Source: Dallia pectoralis (lineage: Eukaryota > Chordata > Actinopteri > Esociformes > Umbridae). From it: a stretch of DNA of 64,000 bases. The position numbers and the translations under genes are program-made. The stretch spans positions 16,687,645 to 16,751,644 of the forward strand of contig CM055737.1 in NCBI GenBank assembly GCA_029465975.1, read 5' to 3'. Shown here one piece after another: positions 1 to 12,570 of the stretch. The notes under the pieces are model-generated. The model was not told where the DNA came from, searched no databases, and saw only the letters and a list, made by a program, of their open reading frames with translations. The first letter of the stretch is position 1, and each line of letters begins with the position of its first letter.

Positions 1-605
1 TACTAGGCGGTCTCCCATCCAAGTACTAACCAAGCCCGACCCTGTTTGGTTTCCGAGATCGGGCGTTTTCAGGGTGGTGTGGCCGTAAGCTATTAGAAAA
101 GTTGAAATTACAGCTCTTATTGATTTCTTCACTGCATAATTAACTTTTTGATTGATTGTTTCTTCCCGCCAAGAAAATAACAAAATGCTTACAACACTAG
201 ATATTTCCTAGGCGGTCTCCCATCCAAGTACTAACCAAGCCCGACCCTGCTTGGCTTCCGAGATCAGACGAGATCAGGCGTTTTCAGGGTGGTGTGGCCG
301 TAAGCTATTAGAACATTTGAAAATACAGCTCTTATTGATTTCTTCACTGCATAATTAACTTTTTGATTGATTGTTTCTTCCCGCCAAGAAAATAACAAAA
401 TGCTGACAACACTATATATTCCTAGGCGGTCTCCCATCCAAGTACTAACCAAGCCCGACCATGTTTGGCTTCCGAGATCGGGCGTTTTCAGGGTGGTGTG
501 GCTGTAAGCTATTAGAAAGTTGAAATTACAGCTCTTATTGATTTCTTCACTGCATAATTAACTTTTTGATTGATTGTTTCTTCCCGCCCAGAAAAATAAC
601 ATAAT

Positions 606-723
606 GCTTACAACACTAGATATTTCCAGGCGGTCTCCCATCCAAGTACTAACCAAGCCCGACCCTGCTTGGCTTCCGAGATCAGACGAGATCAGGCGTT
701 TTCAGGGTGGTGTGGCCGTAAGC
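606..723 (-). rRNA. 5S rRNA gene, full-length (left array)
   Basis: Read on the minus strand, this is a 118-nt gene with GCTTAC/GTAAGC ends. It contains CGCCTGATCTCGTCTGATC, where the first CpG has become TpG. Its 3' flank is GCATTATG, so the usual T4 terminator is lost and the next T run is several bases later. Confidence 0.9.
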
Positions 724-3700
724 TATTAGAAAAGTTGAAATTACAGCTCTTATTGATTTCTTCACTGCATAATTAACTTTTTGATTGATTGTTTCTTCCC
801 GCCATGAAAATAACAAAATGCTGACAACACTATATATTCCTAGGCGGTCTCCCATCCAAGTACTAACCAAGCCCGACCATGTTTGGCTTCCGAGATCGGG
901 CGTTTTCAGGGTGGTGTGGCTGTAAGCTATTAGAAAAGTTGAAATTACAGCTCTTATTGATTTCTTCACTGCATAATTAACTTTTTGATTGATTGTTTCT
1001 TCCCGCCCAGAAAAATAACATAATGCTTACAACACTAGATATTTCCAGGCGGTCTCCCATCCAAGTACTAACCAAGCCCAACCCTGCTTGGCTTCCGAGA
1101 TCAGATGAGATCGGGCGTTTTCAGGGTGGTGTGGCCGTAAGCTATTAGAAAAGTTGAAATTACAGCTCTTATTGATTTCTTCACTGCATAATTAACTTTT
1201 TGATTGTTTGTTTCTTCCCGCCAAGAAAATAACAAAATGCTTACAACACTAGATATTTCCAGGCGGTCTCCCATCCAAGTACTAACCAAGCCCGACCCTG
1301 TTTGGCTTCCGAGATCGAGATCAGGCGTTTTCAGGGTGGTGTGGCCGTAGGGTATTAGAAAAGTTGAAATTACAGCTCTTATTGATTTCTTCACTGCATA
1401 ATTAACTTTTTGATTGATTGTTTCTTCCCGCCAAGAAAATAACAAAATGCTTACAACACTAGATATTCCCAGGCGGTCTCCCATCCAAGTACTAACCAAG
1501 CCCGACCCTGTTTGGTTCCGAGATCGAGATCAGGCGTTTTCAGGGTGGTGTGGCTGTAAGCTATTAGAAAAGTTGAAATTACAGCTCTTATTGATTTCTT
1601 CACTGCATAATTAACTTTTTGATTGATTGTTTCTTCCCGCCAAGAAAATAACAAAATGCTGACAACACTAGATATTCCTAGGCGGTCTCCCATCCAAGTA
1701 CTAACCAAGCCCGACCCTGCTTGGCTTCCGAGATCAGACGAGATCGGGCGTTTTCAGGGGGTGTGGCCGTAAGCTATTAGAAAGTTGAAATTACAGCTCT
1801 TATTGATTTCTTCACTGCATAATTAACTTTTGATTGATTGTTTCTTCCCGCCATGAAAATAACAAAATGCTTACAACACTAGATATTACTAGGCGGTCTC
1901 CCATCCAAGTACTAACCAAGCCCGACCCTGTTTGGCTTCCGAGATCGGGCGTTTTCAGGGTGTTGTGGCCGTAAGCTATTAGAAAAGTTGAAATTACAGC
2001 TCTTATTGATTTCTTCACTGCATAATTAACTTTTTGATTGTTTGTTTCTTCCCGCCAAGAAAATAACAAAATGCTTACAACACTAGATATTTCCAGGCGG
2101 TCTCCCATCCAAGTACTAACCAAGCCCGACCCGGTTTGGTTTCCGAGATCAGGCGTTTTCAGGGTGGTGTGGCCGTAGGGTATTAGAACATTTGAAAATA
2201 CAGCTGTTATTGATTTCTTCACTGCATAATTAACTTTTTGATTGATTGTTTCTTCCCGCCAAGAAAATAACAAAATGCTTACAACACTAGATATTCCTAG
2301 GCGGTCTCCCATCCAAGTACTAACCAAGCCCGACCCTGCTTGGCTTCCGAGATCAGACGAGATCAGGCGTTTTCAGGGTGGTGTGGCCGTAGGCTATTAG
2401 AAAATTTGAAATTACAGCTCTTATTGATTTCTTCACTGCATAATTAACTTTTTGATTGATTGTTTCTTCCCGCCATGAAAATAACAAAATGCTGACAACA
2501 CTATATATTCCTAGGCGGTCTCCCATCCAAGTACTAACCAAGCCCGACCATGTTTGGCTTCCGAGATCGGGCGTTTTCAGGGTGGTGTGGCTGTAAGCTA
2601 TTAGAAAAGTTGAAATGACAGCTCTTATTGATTTCTTCACTGCATAATTAACTTTTTGATTGATTGTTTCTTCCCGCCCAGAAAAATAACATAATGCTTA
2701 CAACACTAGATATTTCCAGGCGGTCTCCCATCCAAGTACTAACCAAGCCCGACCCTGCTTGGCTTCCGAGATCAGACGAGATCAGGCGTTTTCAGGGTGG
2801 TGTGGCCGTAAGCTATTAGAAAAGTTGAAATTACAGCTCTTATTGATTTCTTCACTGCATAATTAACTTTTTGATTGATTGTTTCTTCCCGCCATGAAAA
2901 TAACAAAATGCTTACAACACTATATATTCCTAGGCGGTCTCCCATCCAAGTACTAACCAAGCCCGACCATGTTTGGCTTCCGAGATCGGGCGTTTTCAGG
3001 GTGGTGTGGCTGTAAGCTATTAGAAAAGTTGAAATTACAGCTCTTATTGATTTCTTCACTGCATAATTAACTTTTTGATTGATTGTTTCTTCCCGCCCAG
3101 AAAATAACAAAATGCTTACAACACTAGATATTTCCAGGCGGTCTCCCATCCAAGTACTAACCAAGCCCAACCCTGCTTGGCTTCCGAGATCAGACGAGAT
3201 CGGGCGTTTTCAGGGGGTGTGGCCGTAAGCTATTAGAAGACTTGAAATTACAGCTGTTATTGATTTCTTCACTGCATAATTAACTTTTTGATTGATTGTT
3301 TCTTCCCGCCAAGAAAATAACAAAATGCTTACAACACTAGATATTCCTAGGCGGTCTCCCATCCAAGTACTAACCAAGCCCGACCCTGCTTGGCTTCCGA
3401 GATCAGACGAGATCAGGCGTTTCAGGGTGGTGTGGCCGTAAGCTATAAGACAAGTTGAAATTACAGCTCTTATTGATTTCTTCACTGCATAATTAACTTT
3501 TTGATTGATTGTTTCTTCCCGCCATGAAAATAACAAAATGCTTACAACACTAGATATTCCCAGGCGGTCTCCCATCCAAGTACTAACCAAGCCCGACCCT
3601 GTTTGGTTTCCGAGATCAGGCGTTTTCAGGGTGGTGTGGCTGTAAGCTATTAGAAAAGTTGAAATTACAGCTCTTATTGATTTCTTCACTGCATAATTAA

Positions 3701-4571
3701 CTTTTGATTGATTGTTTCTTCCCGCCAAGAAAATAACAAAATGCTTACAACACTAGATATTCCTAGGCGGTCTCCCATCCAAGTACTAACCAAGCCCGAC
3801 CCTGCTTGGCTTCCGAGATCAGATGAGATCGGGGTTTTCAGGGTGGTGTGGCCGTAAGCTATTAGAAAAGTTGAAATTACAGCTCTTATTGATTTCTTCA
3901 CTGCATAATTAACTTTTTGATTGATTGTTTCTTCCCGCCAAGAAAATAACAAAATGCTTACAACACTAGATATTCCTAGGCGGTCTCCCATCCAAGTACT
4001 AACCAAGCCCGACCCTGCTTGGCTTCCGAGATCAGGCGTTTTCGGGGTTTTGGTGTGGCCGTAAGCTATTAGAACAAGTTGAAATTACAGCTCTTATTGA
4101 TTTCTTCACTGCATAATTAACTTTATGATTGATTGTTTCTTCCCGCCAAGAAAATAACAAAATGCTTACAACACTAGATATTACTAGGCGGTCTCCCATC
4201 CAAGTACTAACCAAGCCCGACCCTGTTTGGCTTCCGAGATCGGGCGTTTTCAGGGTGTTGTGGCCGTAAGCTATTAGAAAAGTTGAAATTACAGCTCTTA
4301 TTGATTTCTTCACTGCATAATTAACTTTTTGATTGTTTGTTTCTTCCCGCCAAGAAAATAACAAAATGCTTACAACACTAGATATTTCCAGGCGGTCTCC
4401 CATCCAAGTACTAACCAAGCCCGACCCGGTTTGGTTTCCGAGATCAGGCGTTTTCAGGGTGGTGTGGCCGTAGGGTATTAGAACATTTGAAAATACAGCT
4501 GTTATTGATTTCTTCACTGCATAATTAACTTTTTGATTGATTGTTTCTTCCCGCCAAGAAAATAACAAAAT

Positions 4572-4689
4572 GCTTACAACACTAGATATTCCTAGGCGGT
4601 CTCCCATCCAAGTACTAACCAAGCCCGACCCTGCTTGGCTTCCGAGATCAGACGAGATCAGGCGTTTTCAGGGTGGTGTGGCCGTAAGC
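4572..4689 (-). rRNA. 5S rRNA gene, full-length (left array)
   Basis: Full-length minus-strand copy with box A GAAGCCAAGCAGGGTCG, an intact box C, and GCATTTTG (T4) at the 3' flank. Confidence 0.9.
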
Positions 4690-7081
4690 TATTAGAAAAG
4701 TTGAAATTACAGCTCTTATTGATTTCTTCACTGCATAATTAACTTTTTGATTGATTGTTTCTTCCCGCCATGAAAATAACAAAATGCTGACAACACTATA
4801 TATTCCTAGGCGGTCTCCCATCCAAGTACTAACCAAGCCCGACCATGTTTGGCTTCCGAGATCGGGCGTTTTCAGGGTGGTGTGGCTGTAAGCTATTAGA
4901 AAAGTTGAAATGACAGCTCTTATTGATTTCTTCACTGCATAATTAACTTTTTGATTGATTGTTTCTTCCCGCCCAGAAAAATAACATAATGCTTACAACA
5001 CTAGATATTTCCAGGCGGTCTCCCATCCAAGTACTAACCAAGCCCGACCCTGCTTGGCTTCCGAGATCAGACGAGATCGGGCGTTTTCAGGGGGGTGTGG
5101 CCGTAAGCTATTAGAAAAGTTGAAATTGCAGCTCTTATTGATTTCTTCACTGCATAATTAACTTTATGATTGATTGTTTCTTCCCGCCATGAAAATAACA
5201 AAATGCTTACAACACTAGATATTACTAGGCGGTCTCCCATCCAAGTACTAACCAAGCCCGACCATGTTTGGCTTCCGAGATCGGGCGTTTTCAGGGTGGT
5301 GTGGCCGTAAGCGATAAGACAAGTTGAAATTACAGCTCTTATTGATTTCTTCACTGCATAATTCACTTTTTGATTGATTGTTTCTTCCCGCCCAGAAAAA
5401 TAACATAATGCTTACAACACTAGATATTTCCAGGCGGTCTCCCATCCAAGTACTAACCAAGCCCGACCCTGCTTGGCTTCCGAGATCAGACGAGATCAGG
5501 CGTTTTCAGGGGGTGTGGCCGTAAGCTAGTAGAAGAGTTGAAATAACAGCTGTTATTGATTTCTTCACTGCATAATTAACTTTTTGATAGATTGTTTCTG
5601 CCCGCCAAGAAAATAACAAAATGCTTACAACACTAGATATTACTAGGCGGTCTCCCATCCAAGTACTAACCAAGCCCAACCCTGCTTGGCTTCCGAGATC
5701 AGACGAGATCGGGCGTTTTCAGGGGGGTGTGGCCGTAAGCTATTAGACAAGTTGAAATTACAGCTCTTATTGATTTCTTCACTGCATAATTAACTTTATG
5801 ATTGATTGTTTCTTCCCGCCATGAAAATAACAAAATGCTGACAACACTATATATTCCTAGGCGGTCTCCCATCCAAGTACTAACCAAGCCCGACCATGTT
5901 TGGCTTCCGAGATCGGGCGTTTTCAGGGTGGTGTGGCTGTAAGCTATTAGAAAAGTTGAAATTACAGCTCTTATTGATTTCTTCACTGCATAATTAACTT
6001 TTTGATTGATTGTTTCTTCCCGCCCAGAAAAATAACATAATGCTTACAACACTAGATATTTCCAGGCAGTCTCCCATCCAAGTACTAACCAAGCCCAACC
6101 CTGCTTGGCTTCCGAGATCAGACGAGATCGGGCGTTTTCAGGGGGGTGTGGCCGTAAGCTATTAGAAGAGTTGAAATAGCAGCTGTTATTGATTTCTTCA
6201 CTGCATAATTAACTTTTTGATAGATTGTTTCTTCCCGCCAAGAAAATAACAAAATGCTTACAACACTAGATATTCCTAGGCGGTCGCCTATCCAAGTACT
6301 AACCAAGCCCGACCCTGCTTGGCTTCCGAGATCGGGCGTTTCCAGGGTGGTGTGGCCGTAAGCGATAAGACAAGTTGAAATTACAGCTCTTATTGATTTC
6401 TTCACTGCATAATTAACTTTTTGATTGATTGTTTCTTCCCGCCATGAAAATAACAAAATGCTTACAACACTAGATATTCCCAGGCGGTCTCCCATCCAAG
6501 TACTAACCAAGCCCGACCCTGTTTGGTTTCCGAGATCAGGCGTTTTCAGGGTGGTGTGGCTGTAGGGTATTTGAACATAAGAAAATACAGCTGTTATTGA
6601 TTTCTTCACTGCATAATTAACTTTTTGATTGATTGTTTCTTCCCGCCAAGAAAATAACAAAATGCTTACAACACTAGATATTCCTAGGCGGTCTCCCATC
6701 CAAGTACTAACCAAGCCCGACCCTGCTTGGCTTCCGAGATCAGATGAGATCGGGGGTTTTCAGGGGGGTGTGGCCGTAAGCTATTAGACAAGTTGAAATT
6801 ACAGCTCTTATTGATTTCTTCACTGCATAATTAACTTTATGATTGATTGTTTCTGCCCGCCAAGAAAATAACAAAATGCTTACAACACTAGATATTTCCA
6901 GGCGGTCTCCCATCCAAGTACTAACCAAGCCCGACCCGGTTTGGTTTCCGAGATCAGGCGTTTTCAGGGTGGTGTGGCCGTAGGGTATTAGAACATTTGA
7001 AAATACAGCTGTTATTGATTTCTTCACTGCATAATTAACTTTTTGATTGATTGTTTCTTCCCGCCAAGAAAATAACAAAAT

Positions 7082-7199
7082 GCTTACAACACTAGATATT
7101 CCTAGGCGGTCTCCCATCCAAGTACTAACCAAGCCCGACCCTGCTTGGCTTCCGAGATCAGACGAGATCAGGCGTTTTCAGGGTGGTGTGGCCGTAAGC
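7082..7199 (-). rRNA. 5S rRNA gene, full-length (left array)
   Basis: Same form as the copy ending at 4689, about 2.5 kb away, as expected from block duplication inside the array. Confidence 0.9.
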
Positions 7200-9387
7200 T
7201 ATTAGAAAAGTTGAAATTACAGCTCTTATTGATTTCTTCACTGCATAATTAACTTTTTGATTGATTGTTTCTTCCCGCCATGAAAATAACAAAATGCTGA
7301 CAACACTATATATTCCTAGGCGGTCTCCCATCCAAGTACTAACCAAGCCCGACCATGTTTGGCTTCCGAGATCGGGCGTTTTCAGGGTGGTGTGGCTGTA
7401 AGCTATTAGAAAAGTTGAAATGACAGCTCTTATTGATTTCTTCACTGCATAATTAACTTTTTGATTGATTGTTTCTTCCCGCCCAGAAAAATAACATAAT
7501 GCTTACAACACTAGATATTTCCAGGCGGTCTCCCATCCAAGTACTAACCAAGCCCGACCCTGCTTGGCTTCCGAGATCAGACGAGATCGGGCGTTTTCAG
7601 GGTGGTGTGGCTGTAAGCTATTAGAAAAGTTGAAATTACAGCTCTTATTGATTTCTTCACTGCATAATTAACTTTTTGATTGATTGTTTCTTCCCGCCAT
7701 GAAAAAAACAAAATGCTGACAACACTATATATTCCTAGGCGGTCTCCCATCCAAGTACTAACCAAGCCCGACCCTGCTTGGCTTCCGAGATCAGACGAGA
7801 TCAGGCGTTTTCAGGGTGGTGTGGCCGTAAGCTATTAGAAAAGTTGAAATTACAGCTCTTATTGATTTCTTCACTGCATAATTAACTTTTTGATTGATTG
7901 TTTCTTCCCGCCATGAAAATAACAAAATGCTGACAACACTATATATTCCTAGGCGGTCTCCCATCCAAGTACTAACCAAGCCCGACCATGTTTGGCTTCC
8001 GAGATCGGGCGTTTTCAGGGTGGTGTGGCTGTAAGCTATTAGAAAAGTTGAAATGACAGCTCTTATTGATTTCTTCACTGCATAATTAACTTTTTGATTG
8101 ATTGTTTCTTCCCGCCCAGAAAAATAACATAATGCTTACAACACTAGATATTTCCAGGCGGTCTCCCATCCAAGTACTAACCAAGCCCGACCCTGCTTGG
8201 CTTCCGAGATCAGACGAGATCGGGCGTTTTCAGGGGGGTGTGGCCGTAAGCTATTAGAAAAGTTGAAATTGCAGCTCTTATTGATTTCTTCACTGCATAA
8301 TTAACTTTATGATTGATTGTTTCTTCCCGCCATGAAAATAACAAAATGCTTACAACACTAGATATTACTAGGCGGTCTCCATCCAAGTACTAACCAAGCC
8401 CGACCATGTTTGGCTTCCGAGATCGGGCGTTTTCAGGGTGGTGTGGCCGTAAGCGATAAGACAAGTTGAAATTACAGCTCTTATTGATTTCTTCACTGCA
8501 TAATTCACTTTTTGATTGATTGTTTCTTCCCGCCCAGAAAAATAACATAATGCTTACAACACTAGATATTTCCAGGCGGTCTCCCATCCAAGTACTAACC
8601 AAGCCCGACCCTGCTTGGCTTCCGAGATCAGACGAGATCGGGCGTTTTCAGGGGGGTGTGGCCGTAAGCTAGTAGAAGAGTTGAAATAACAGCTGTTATT
8701 GATTTCTTCACTGCATAATTAACTTTTTGATAGATTGTTTCTGCCCGCCAAGAAAATAACAAAATGCTTACAACACTAGATATTACTAGGCGGTCTCCCA
8801 TCCAAGTACTAACCAAGCCCAACCCTGCTTGGCTTCCGAGATCAGACGAGATCGGGCGTTTTCAGGGGGGTGTGGCCGTAAGCTATTAGAAAAGTTGAAA
8901 TTGCAGCTCTTATTGATTTCTTCACTGCATAATTAACTTTATGATTGATTGTTTCTTCCCGCCATGAAAATAACGAAATGCTTACAACACTAGATATTAC
9001 TAGGCGGTCTCCCATCCAAGTACTAACCAAGCCCGACCCTGTTTGGCTTCCGAGATCGGGCGTTTTCAGGGTGTTGTGGCCGTAAGCTATTAGAAAAGTT
9101 GAAATTACAGCTCTTATTGATTTCTTCACTGCATAATTAACTTTTTGATTGTTTGTTTCTTCCCGCCAAGAAAATAACAAAATGCTTACAACACTAGATA
9201 TTTCCAGGCGGTCTCCCATCCAAGTACTAACCAAGCCCGACCCGGTTTGGTTTCCGAGATCAGGCGTTTTCAGGGTGGTGTGGCCGTAGGGTATTAGAAC
9301 ATTTGAAAATACAGCTGTTATTGATTTCTTCACTGCATAATTAACTTTTTGATTGATTGTTTCTTCCCGCCAAGAAAATAACAAAAT

Positions 9388-9505
9388 GCTTACAACACTA
9401 GATATTCCTAGGCGGTCTCCCATCCAAGTACTAACCAAGCCCGACCCTGCTTGGCTTCCGAGATCAGACGAGATCAGGCGTTTTCAGGGTGGTGTGGCCG
9501 TAAGC
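9388..9505 (-). rRNA. 5S rRNA gene, full-length (left array)
   Basis: This is the last clearly complete full-length copy before the retrotransposon. It has an intact box A and box C and a T4 terminator. Confidence 0.9.
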
Positions 9506-9805
9506 TATTAGAAAAGTTGAAATTACAGCTCTTATTGATTTCTTCACTGCATAATTAACTTTTTGATTGATTGTTTCTTCCCGCCATGAAAATAACAAAA
9601 TGCTGACAACACTATATATTCCTAGGCGGTCTCCCATCCAAGTACTAACCAAGCCCGACCATGTTTGGCTTCCGAGATCGGGCGTTTTCAGGGTGGTGTG
9701 GCTGTAAGCTATTAGAAAAGTTGAAATTACAGCTCTTATTGATTTCTTCACTGCATAATTAACTTTTTGATTGATTGTTTCTTCCCGCCCAGAAAAATAA
9801 CATAA

Positions 9806-9899
9806 TGCTTACAACACTAGTTATTTCCAGGCAGTCTCCCATCCAAGTACTAACCAAGCCCAACCCTGCTTGGCTTCCGAGATCAGACGAGATCGGGCG
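9806..9899 (-). pseudogene. 5S gene truncated by the LINE (left flank)
   Basis: Read on the minus strand, this copy runs from about nt 26 (CGCCCGATCTCG) to the 3' end, with GACTGCC in box C. Its first 25 nt are replaced by the retrotransposon's 5' end across a run of T residues (9900-9906). It is the mirror partner of the truncated copy at 15515. Confidence 0.85.
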
Positions 9900-9953
9900 T
9901 TTTTTTGTTGCTGTGTCAACGTCTGGGAGTAAGTCAATTGTTTGAGGGAAGAG

Positions 9954-10889
9954 ATGGCGGACGATAGAGCAGTAAATACCACCGAAGGACAAAATAATGA
10001 AGGAGGTATTGCAGTGAAAGAGAAGGCGGAGACGGCGAGTAACAAGCGGGCTGATATGGAGAAGAGGAGGAGTGACATGGAGCAGGCGGAGAGAGCTGGA
10101 AGGAGTGAAGGAGATTCTTACACAGCGGAAAGAGAACCGGCTTACAGCAAGGAGCTCACAGTGAAGGTAGAGCTTGTTGGAGAGGATAAAATAACAATGT
10201 GGGAGTTATTGAGGGCCATCAAGGATATATGTGGTCTTGTATTGGGATGCCGTTATTGTGGGATTAATAAGTATGAAGTGACGATGAATCACCTAAATGG
10301 GAAACAGAAGCTTATGGATGGTTTTAAAATTAAAAACACAAGCGTCATGGCAAAGGACTTAACGAACGATGAGATGGTGGTATCATTTATTGGATTGCCA
10401 GTCTACATTAGGGATGAGGACATTTGGAAAAAACTTGGTGACTGGGGGGTAGGAGCGATTTCACCCATTAAGAGGAGAATGTGGCCTGGGACAAGGATTG
10501 TGGAGGGTACACGGTTTGTGAAGGTAAAATTTTCTGACACTGTCAAATCGCTGCCTTACTCAACTTGGTTTGATACAGAAGAAGGTGCACAATACTTTCA
10601 TGTCATTCACGATCGGCAGGTGAGGGTGTGTAGAATGTGCATACAGCCAGGTCACATTGTACGGGATTGTCCAGATTTTTTATGTAGGAAGTGTGGGAAG
10701 CAAGGACATTATGCGAGGGAGTGTGAGCAGTTTGAGCCGGAATGCAAAGAGTGTGGGAATGTGGACTGTGTGTGTAAAGAGGGGGATGAGGAAGAGAGCG
10801 TTCTCCTACTGAGCGATGAAGAAAGTGGGTCAAGCACAGAGGACAGTGAAGAAGAGGGGAAATGGAGGAGTGGACAAACGGAGAGGTAA
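9954..10889 (+). CDS. LINE ORF1, N-terminal part with CCHC zinc knuckles
   Basis: ORF1 proteins of this class bind element RNA and form the transposition particle. The start chosen is the ATG at 9954, with G at -3 and +4. An open codon lies upstream at 9942, but it is TTG. The first 65 residues are rich in Glu, Lys and Arg. Two clear C-x2-C-x4-H-x4-C knuckles lie at about residues 225-238 (CRMCIQPGHIVRDC) and 243-256 (CRKCGKQGHYAREC), with a partial third Cys cluster at about 264-274. An acidic Ser/Glu stretch follows. The frame closes at 10889, shortly after a G4 run (10856-10859), and the protein appears to continue in another frame. Confidence 0.85.
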   Translation: MADDRAVNTTEGQNNEGGIAVKEKAETASNKRADMEKRRSDMEQAERAGRSEGDSYTAEREPAYSKELTVKVELVGEDKITMWELLRAIKDICGLVLGCRYCGINKYEVTMNHLNGKQKLMDGFKIKNTSVMAKDLTNDEMVVSFIGLPVYIRDEDIWKKLGDWGVGAISPIKRRMWPGTRIVEGTRFVKVKFSDTVKSLPYSTWFDTEEGAQYFHVIHDRQVRVCRMCIQPGHIVRDCPDFLCRKCGKQGHYARECEQFEPECKECGNVDCVCKEGDEEESVLLLSDEESGSSTEDSEEEGKWRSGQTER

Positions 10890-11386
10890 CAGGGAAAAGC
10901 AATGCAGTGGCAGGGTGCGGAAGTGGTGGTAGCTCGTTGGTGATTGCTGAGGCTGGTGAGAGCGCTGGGATGGAAATGTCCTACAGCAGGGACAGTGAAA
11001 TGGCGGCACTGAAAGATTTAGACCTGGTGTGTGTGGAGAGTACAGTTGAAGATGGTGTGAAGGTGAAGGGAGGTGGCAGTCCTCCTCAGGGCACTGTACC
11101 TCCAGGAGCCGCACGCCTGAATACTGGAAGTCGTCCCACCATTGAGTCGGGAGTGCAGAAGGCAATAATATCAGATAATATGACGGGCAATCGAGCTGAA
11201 GCACATGCCGCTTTCCCCAACACAAGGGATGCAACAGGATGGGTAGATGAGATGGACAGTATGGAGTCGGTGGGGGTGTCTTTGGAGGCCCCGGGTGGGA
11301 GGAAGAGGGCACTTCTAGAACAGTCCGGCAGACGGGCGGGTGGGATGACAAAGAGAGAGAGGAAGAAAGGGAAAGTGAAATCATGA
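10862..11386 (+). CDS. LINE ORF1, C-terminal part in a shifted frame
   Basis: This 174-residue open frame overlaps the end of the first ORF1 segment by 28 nt. It is Gly/Ser-rich and hydrophilic, ending in a Lys/Arg-rich tail (KRERKKGKVKS). No domain was recognised. The simplest reading is that it is the rest of ORF1 displaced by a one-base indel at the G4 run at 10856-10859, which would give an ORF1 of roughly 477 residues. A separate small ORF starting at its own ATG (10862) is possible but less likely. Its TGA (11384-11386) overlaps the ATG of ORF2. Confidence 0.6.
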   Translation: MEEWTNGEVTGKSNAVAGCGSGGSSLVIAEAGESAGMEMSYSRDSEMAALKDLDLVCVESTVEDGVKVKGGGSPPQGTVPPGAARLNTGSRPTIESGVQKAIISDNMTGNRAEAHAAFPNTRDATGWVDEMDSMESVGVSLEAPGGRKRALLEQSGRRAGGMTKRERKKGKVKS

Positions 11387-12570
11387 TTCATACAGCAATA
11401 TACACTCTTTGTATTTGGGTTTCGATGGTCACATTCACCTCTATTAACATAAATGGGCTCAGGAATGAGTCGAAGCTGGAGGAGGTCCTGGGAACGTTTA
11501 CATCGGATATCCTAGTTTTGCAAGAAACAAAATGGACACAGGATAAAATACCGGACATTAAGCAAAAATGTGGGGGTATGTTATTTGTAAATTGTGGGAC
11601 GGAAAAATCATGTGGGGTAGCCATACGAATCAAGGAAAATGTAGTGGAAAATGTAAGAGAAATATTTAATGATGGCAAAGGGAGGGTGATAGTGATAGAG
11701 TTTGATATAAATAATGTGACATTCAGACTGATTAATGTATATGCACCTAATGGGGAAAAACAAAAGGGGGAGTTTTTTGTTTCTTTGGAGAGGCATTGTA
11801 CAGGGAATTGTATTGTGGTGGGTGATTTTAATGTGATCTGTACAAAGCTGGACGTTTATAGGGTGGACAGATTTCGACCAGACTCAGCGCGGAAGGTTTT
11901 CTTTAAGATTTTGGAGAACAATAATTTGATTGATGTATGGAGGGTGGGAAATGCAAACAAGAGGGAATTCTCAAGGAGGCAGATAGTGGAGGGGGTGCTA
12001 AAGCAAAGTCGTATTGATTTGTGTTTGGGCTTTAGAGACATTGTTAACAAGTTTAACAATTTAGAATATAGATATACAGGATACAGTGATCATGCAGCGC
12101 TCACGTTTAGGTTAGGGGACGGACAGAAAGGGAGAGGAGGGGGGGTTTGGTGTTTAAATGCGAGTGTGTTGGCAGAAAAAGAGTACAGAGAGATGATATA
12201 TGAATGTGTTAGAATACAAATGGAGTGTGAGTTATATGAAAGAGATGTGTGTGAATGGTGGGAAAATGTAAAAAAACAAGTGAAATATTTAAGTATGAGG
12301 TATTGCATTAAAAGGAGTAAGGAGAGGAAAAGGGAAGAATGTTTGTTGAGGGAGAGTTTGGCGTATGAATTGCAACAAATTGATTCATTCCCAAATAGGG
12401 ATATAACAAATTACGTCGAAATAAAAGGAAGGCTGGAAGCATATGAAAAAGAAAAATGTAAAGGAGCTATTATTAGAAGCCGGGCACAGTACGCGGTCGA
12501 AGGGGAAAAATGCACATCTTTTTTTTTTGGGTTTAGAAAAACAGAAACAGAGTCGGACATACATAGATAG
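11383..12570 (+). CDS. LINE ORF2, apurinic-type endonuclease domain
   Basis: The endonuclease nicks target DNA for target-primed reverse transcription. All the expected catalytic blocks are visible: SININGLRN (about residue 20), LQETKW (about 46), NVYAPN (about 117), VVGDFNV (about 146), SRIDLCL (about 210) and YSDHAAL (about 235). This region therefore looks catalytically intact. The start ATG overlaps the ORF1 stop as ATGA. The frame is lost at a run of ten T residues (12519-12528). Just before it lies the EGEKCTSFF segment, of the kind that links endonuclease to reverse transcriptase in L1-like ORF2 proteins. The frame then closes at 12570. Confidence 0.9.
   Translation: MIHTAIYTLCIWVSMVTFTSININGLRNESKLEEVLGTFTSDILVLQETKWTQDKIPDIKQKCGGMLFVNCGTEKSCGVAIRIKENVVENVREIFNDGKGRVIVIEFDINNVTFRLINVYAPNGEKQKGEFFVSLERHCTGNCIVVGDFNVICTKLDVYRVDRFRPDSARKVFFKILENNNLIDVWRVGNANKREFSRRQIVEGVLKQSRIDLCLGFRDIVNKFNNLEYRYTGYSDHAALTFRLGDGQKGRGGGVWCLNASVLAEKEYREMIYECVRIQMECELYERDVCEWWENVKKQVKYLSMRYCIKRSKERKREECLLRESLAYELQQIDSFPNRDITNYVEIKGRLEAYEKEKCKGAIIRSRAQYAVEGEKCTSFFFGFRKTETESDIHR

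Larger units (their letters stand above)
1..9899 (-). repeat. Left tandem 5S rDNA array, about 47 units, genes on minus strand
   Basis: Each unit, read on the minus strand, is a 5S rRNA gene of 108 or 118 nt followed by a spacer of about 95 bp. The box C core GGATGGGAGACCGCC recurs about every 209 bp. The array is already in progress at base 1 and stops inside a 5S gene at the retrotransposon junction (9899/9900). Full-length copies have their 5' ends at 305, 723, 1142, 2394, 2813, 4689, 5108, 5740, 6159, 6781, 7199, 7618, 7832, 8669, 8883 and 9505. Further full-length copies with small indels lie near 1775, 3230, 3450, 3860, 5525 and 8250. Most other copies lack 10 nt. A subfamily common here has GCATTATG after the gene where most copies have GCATTTTG, and ATATATAG in place of ATATCTAG near the gene's 3' end. 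The unit count is an estimate from length divided by period. Confidence 0.97.

Noticed and set aside
264..9751. Many open frames on the minus strand encoding VSTWMGDRLG... repeats
   Set aside because: They are translations of tandem 5S genes and spacers. The sequence is explained fully by rRNA genes with a stop-free frame.
10603..11391. Overlapping minus-strand frames rich in Ser, Pro, Leu and His
   Set aside because: They are antisense to the purine-rich ORF1 of the LINE; composition explains them.
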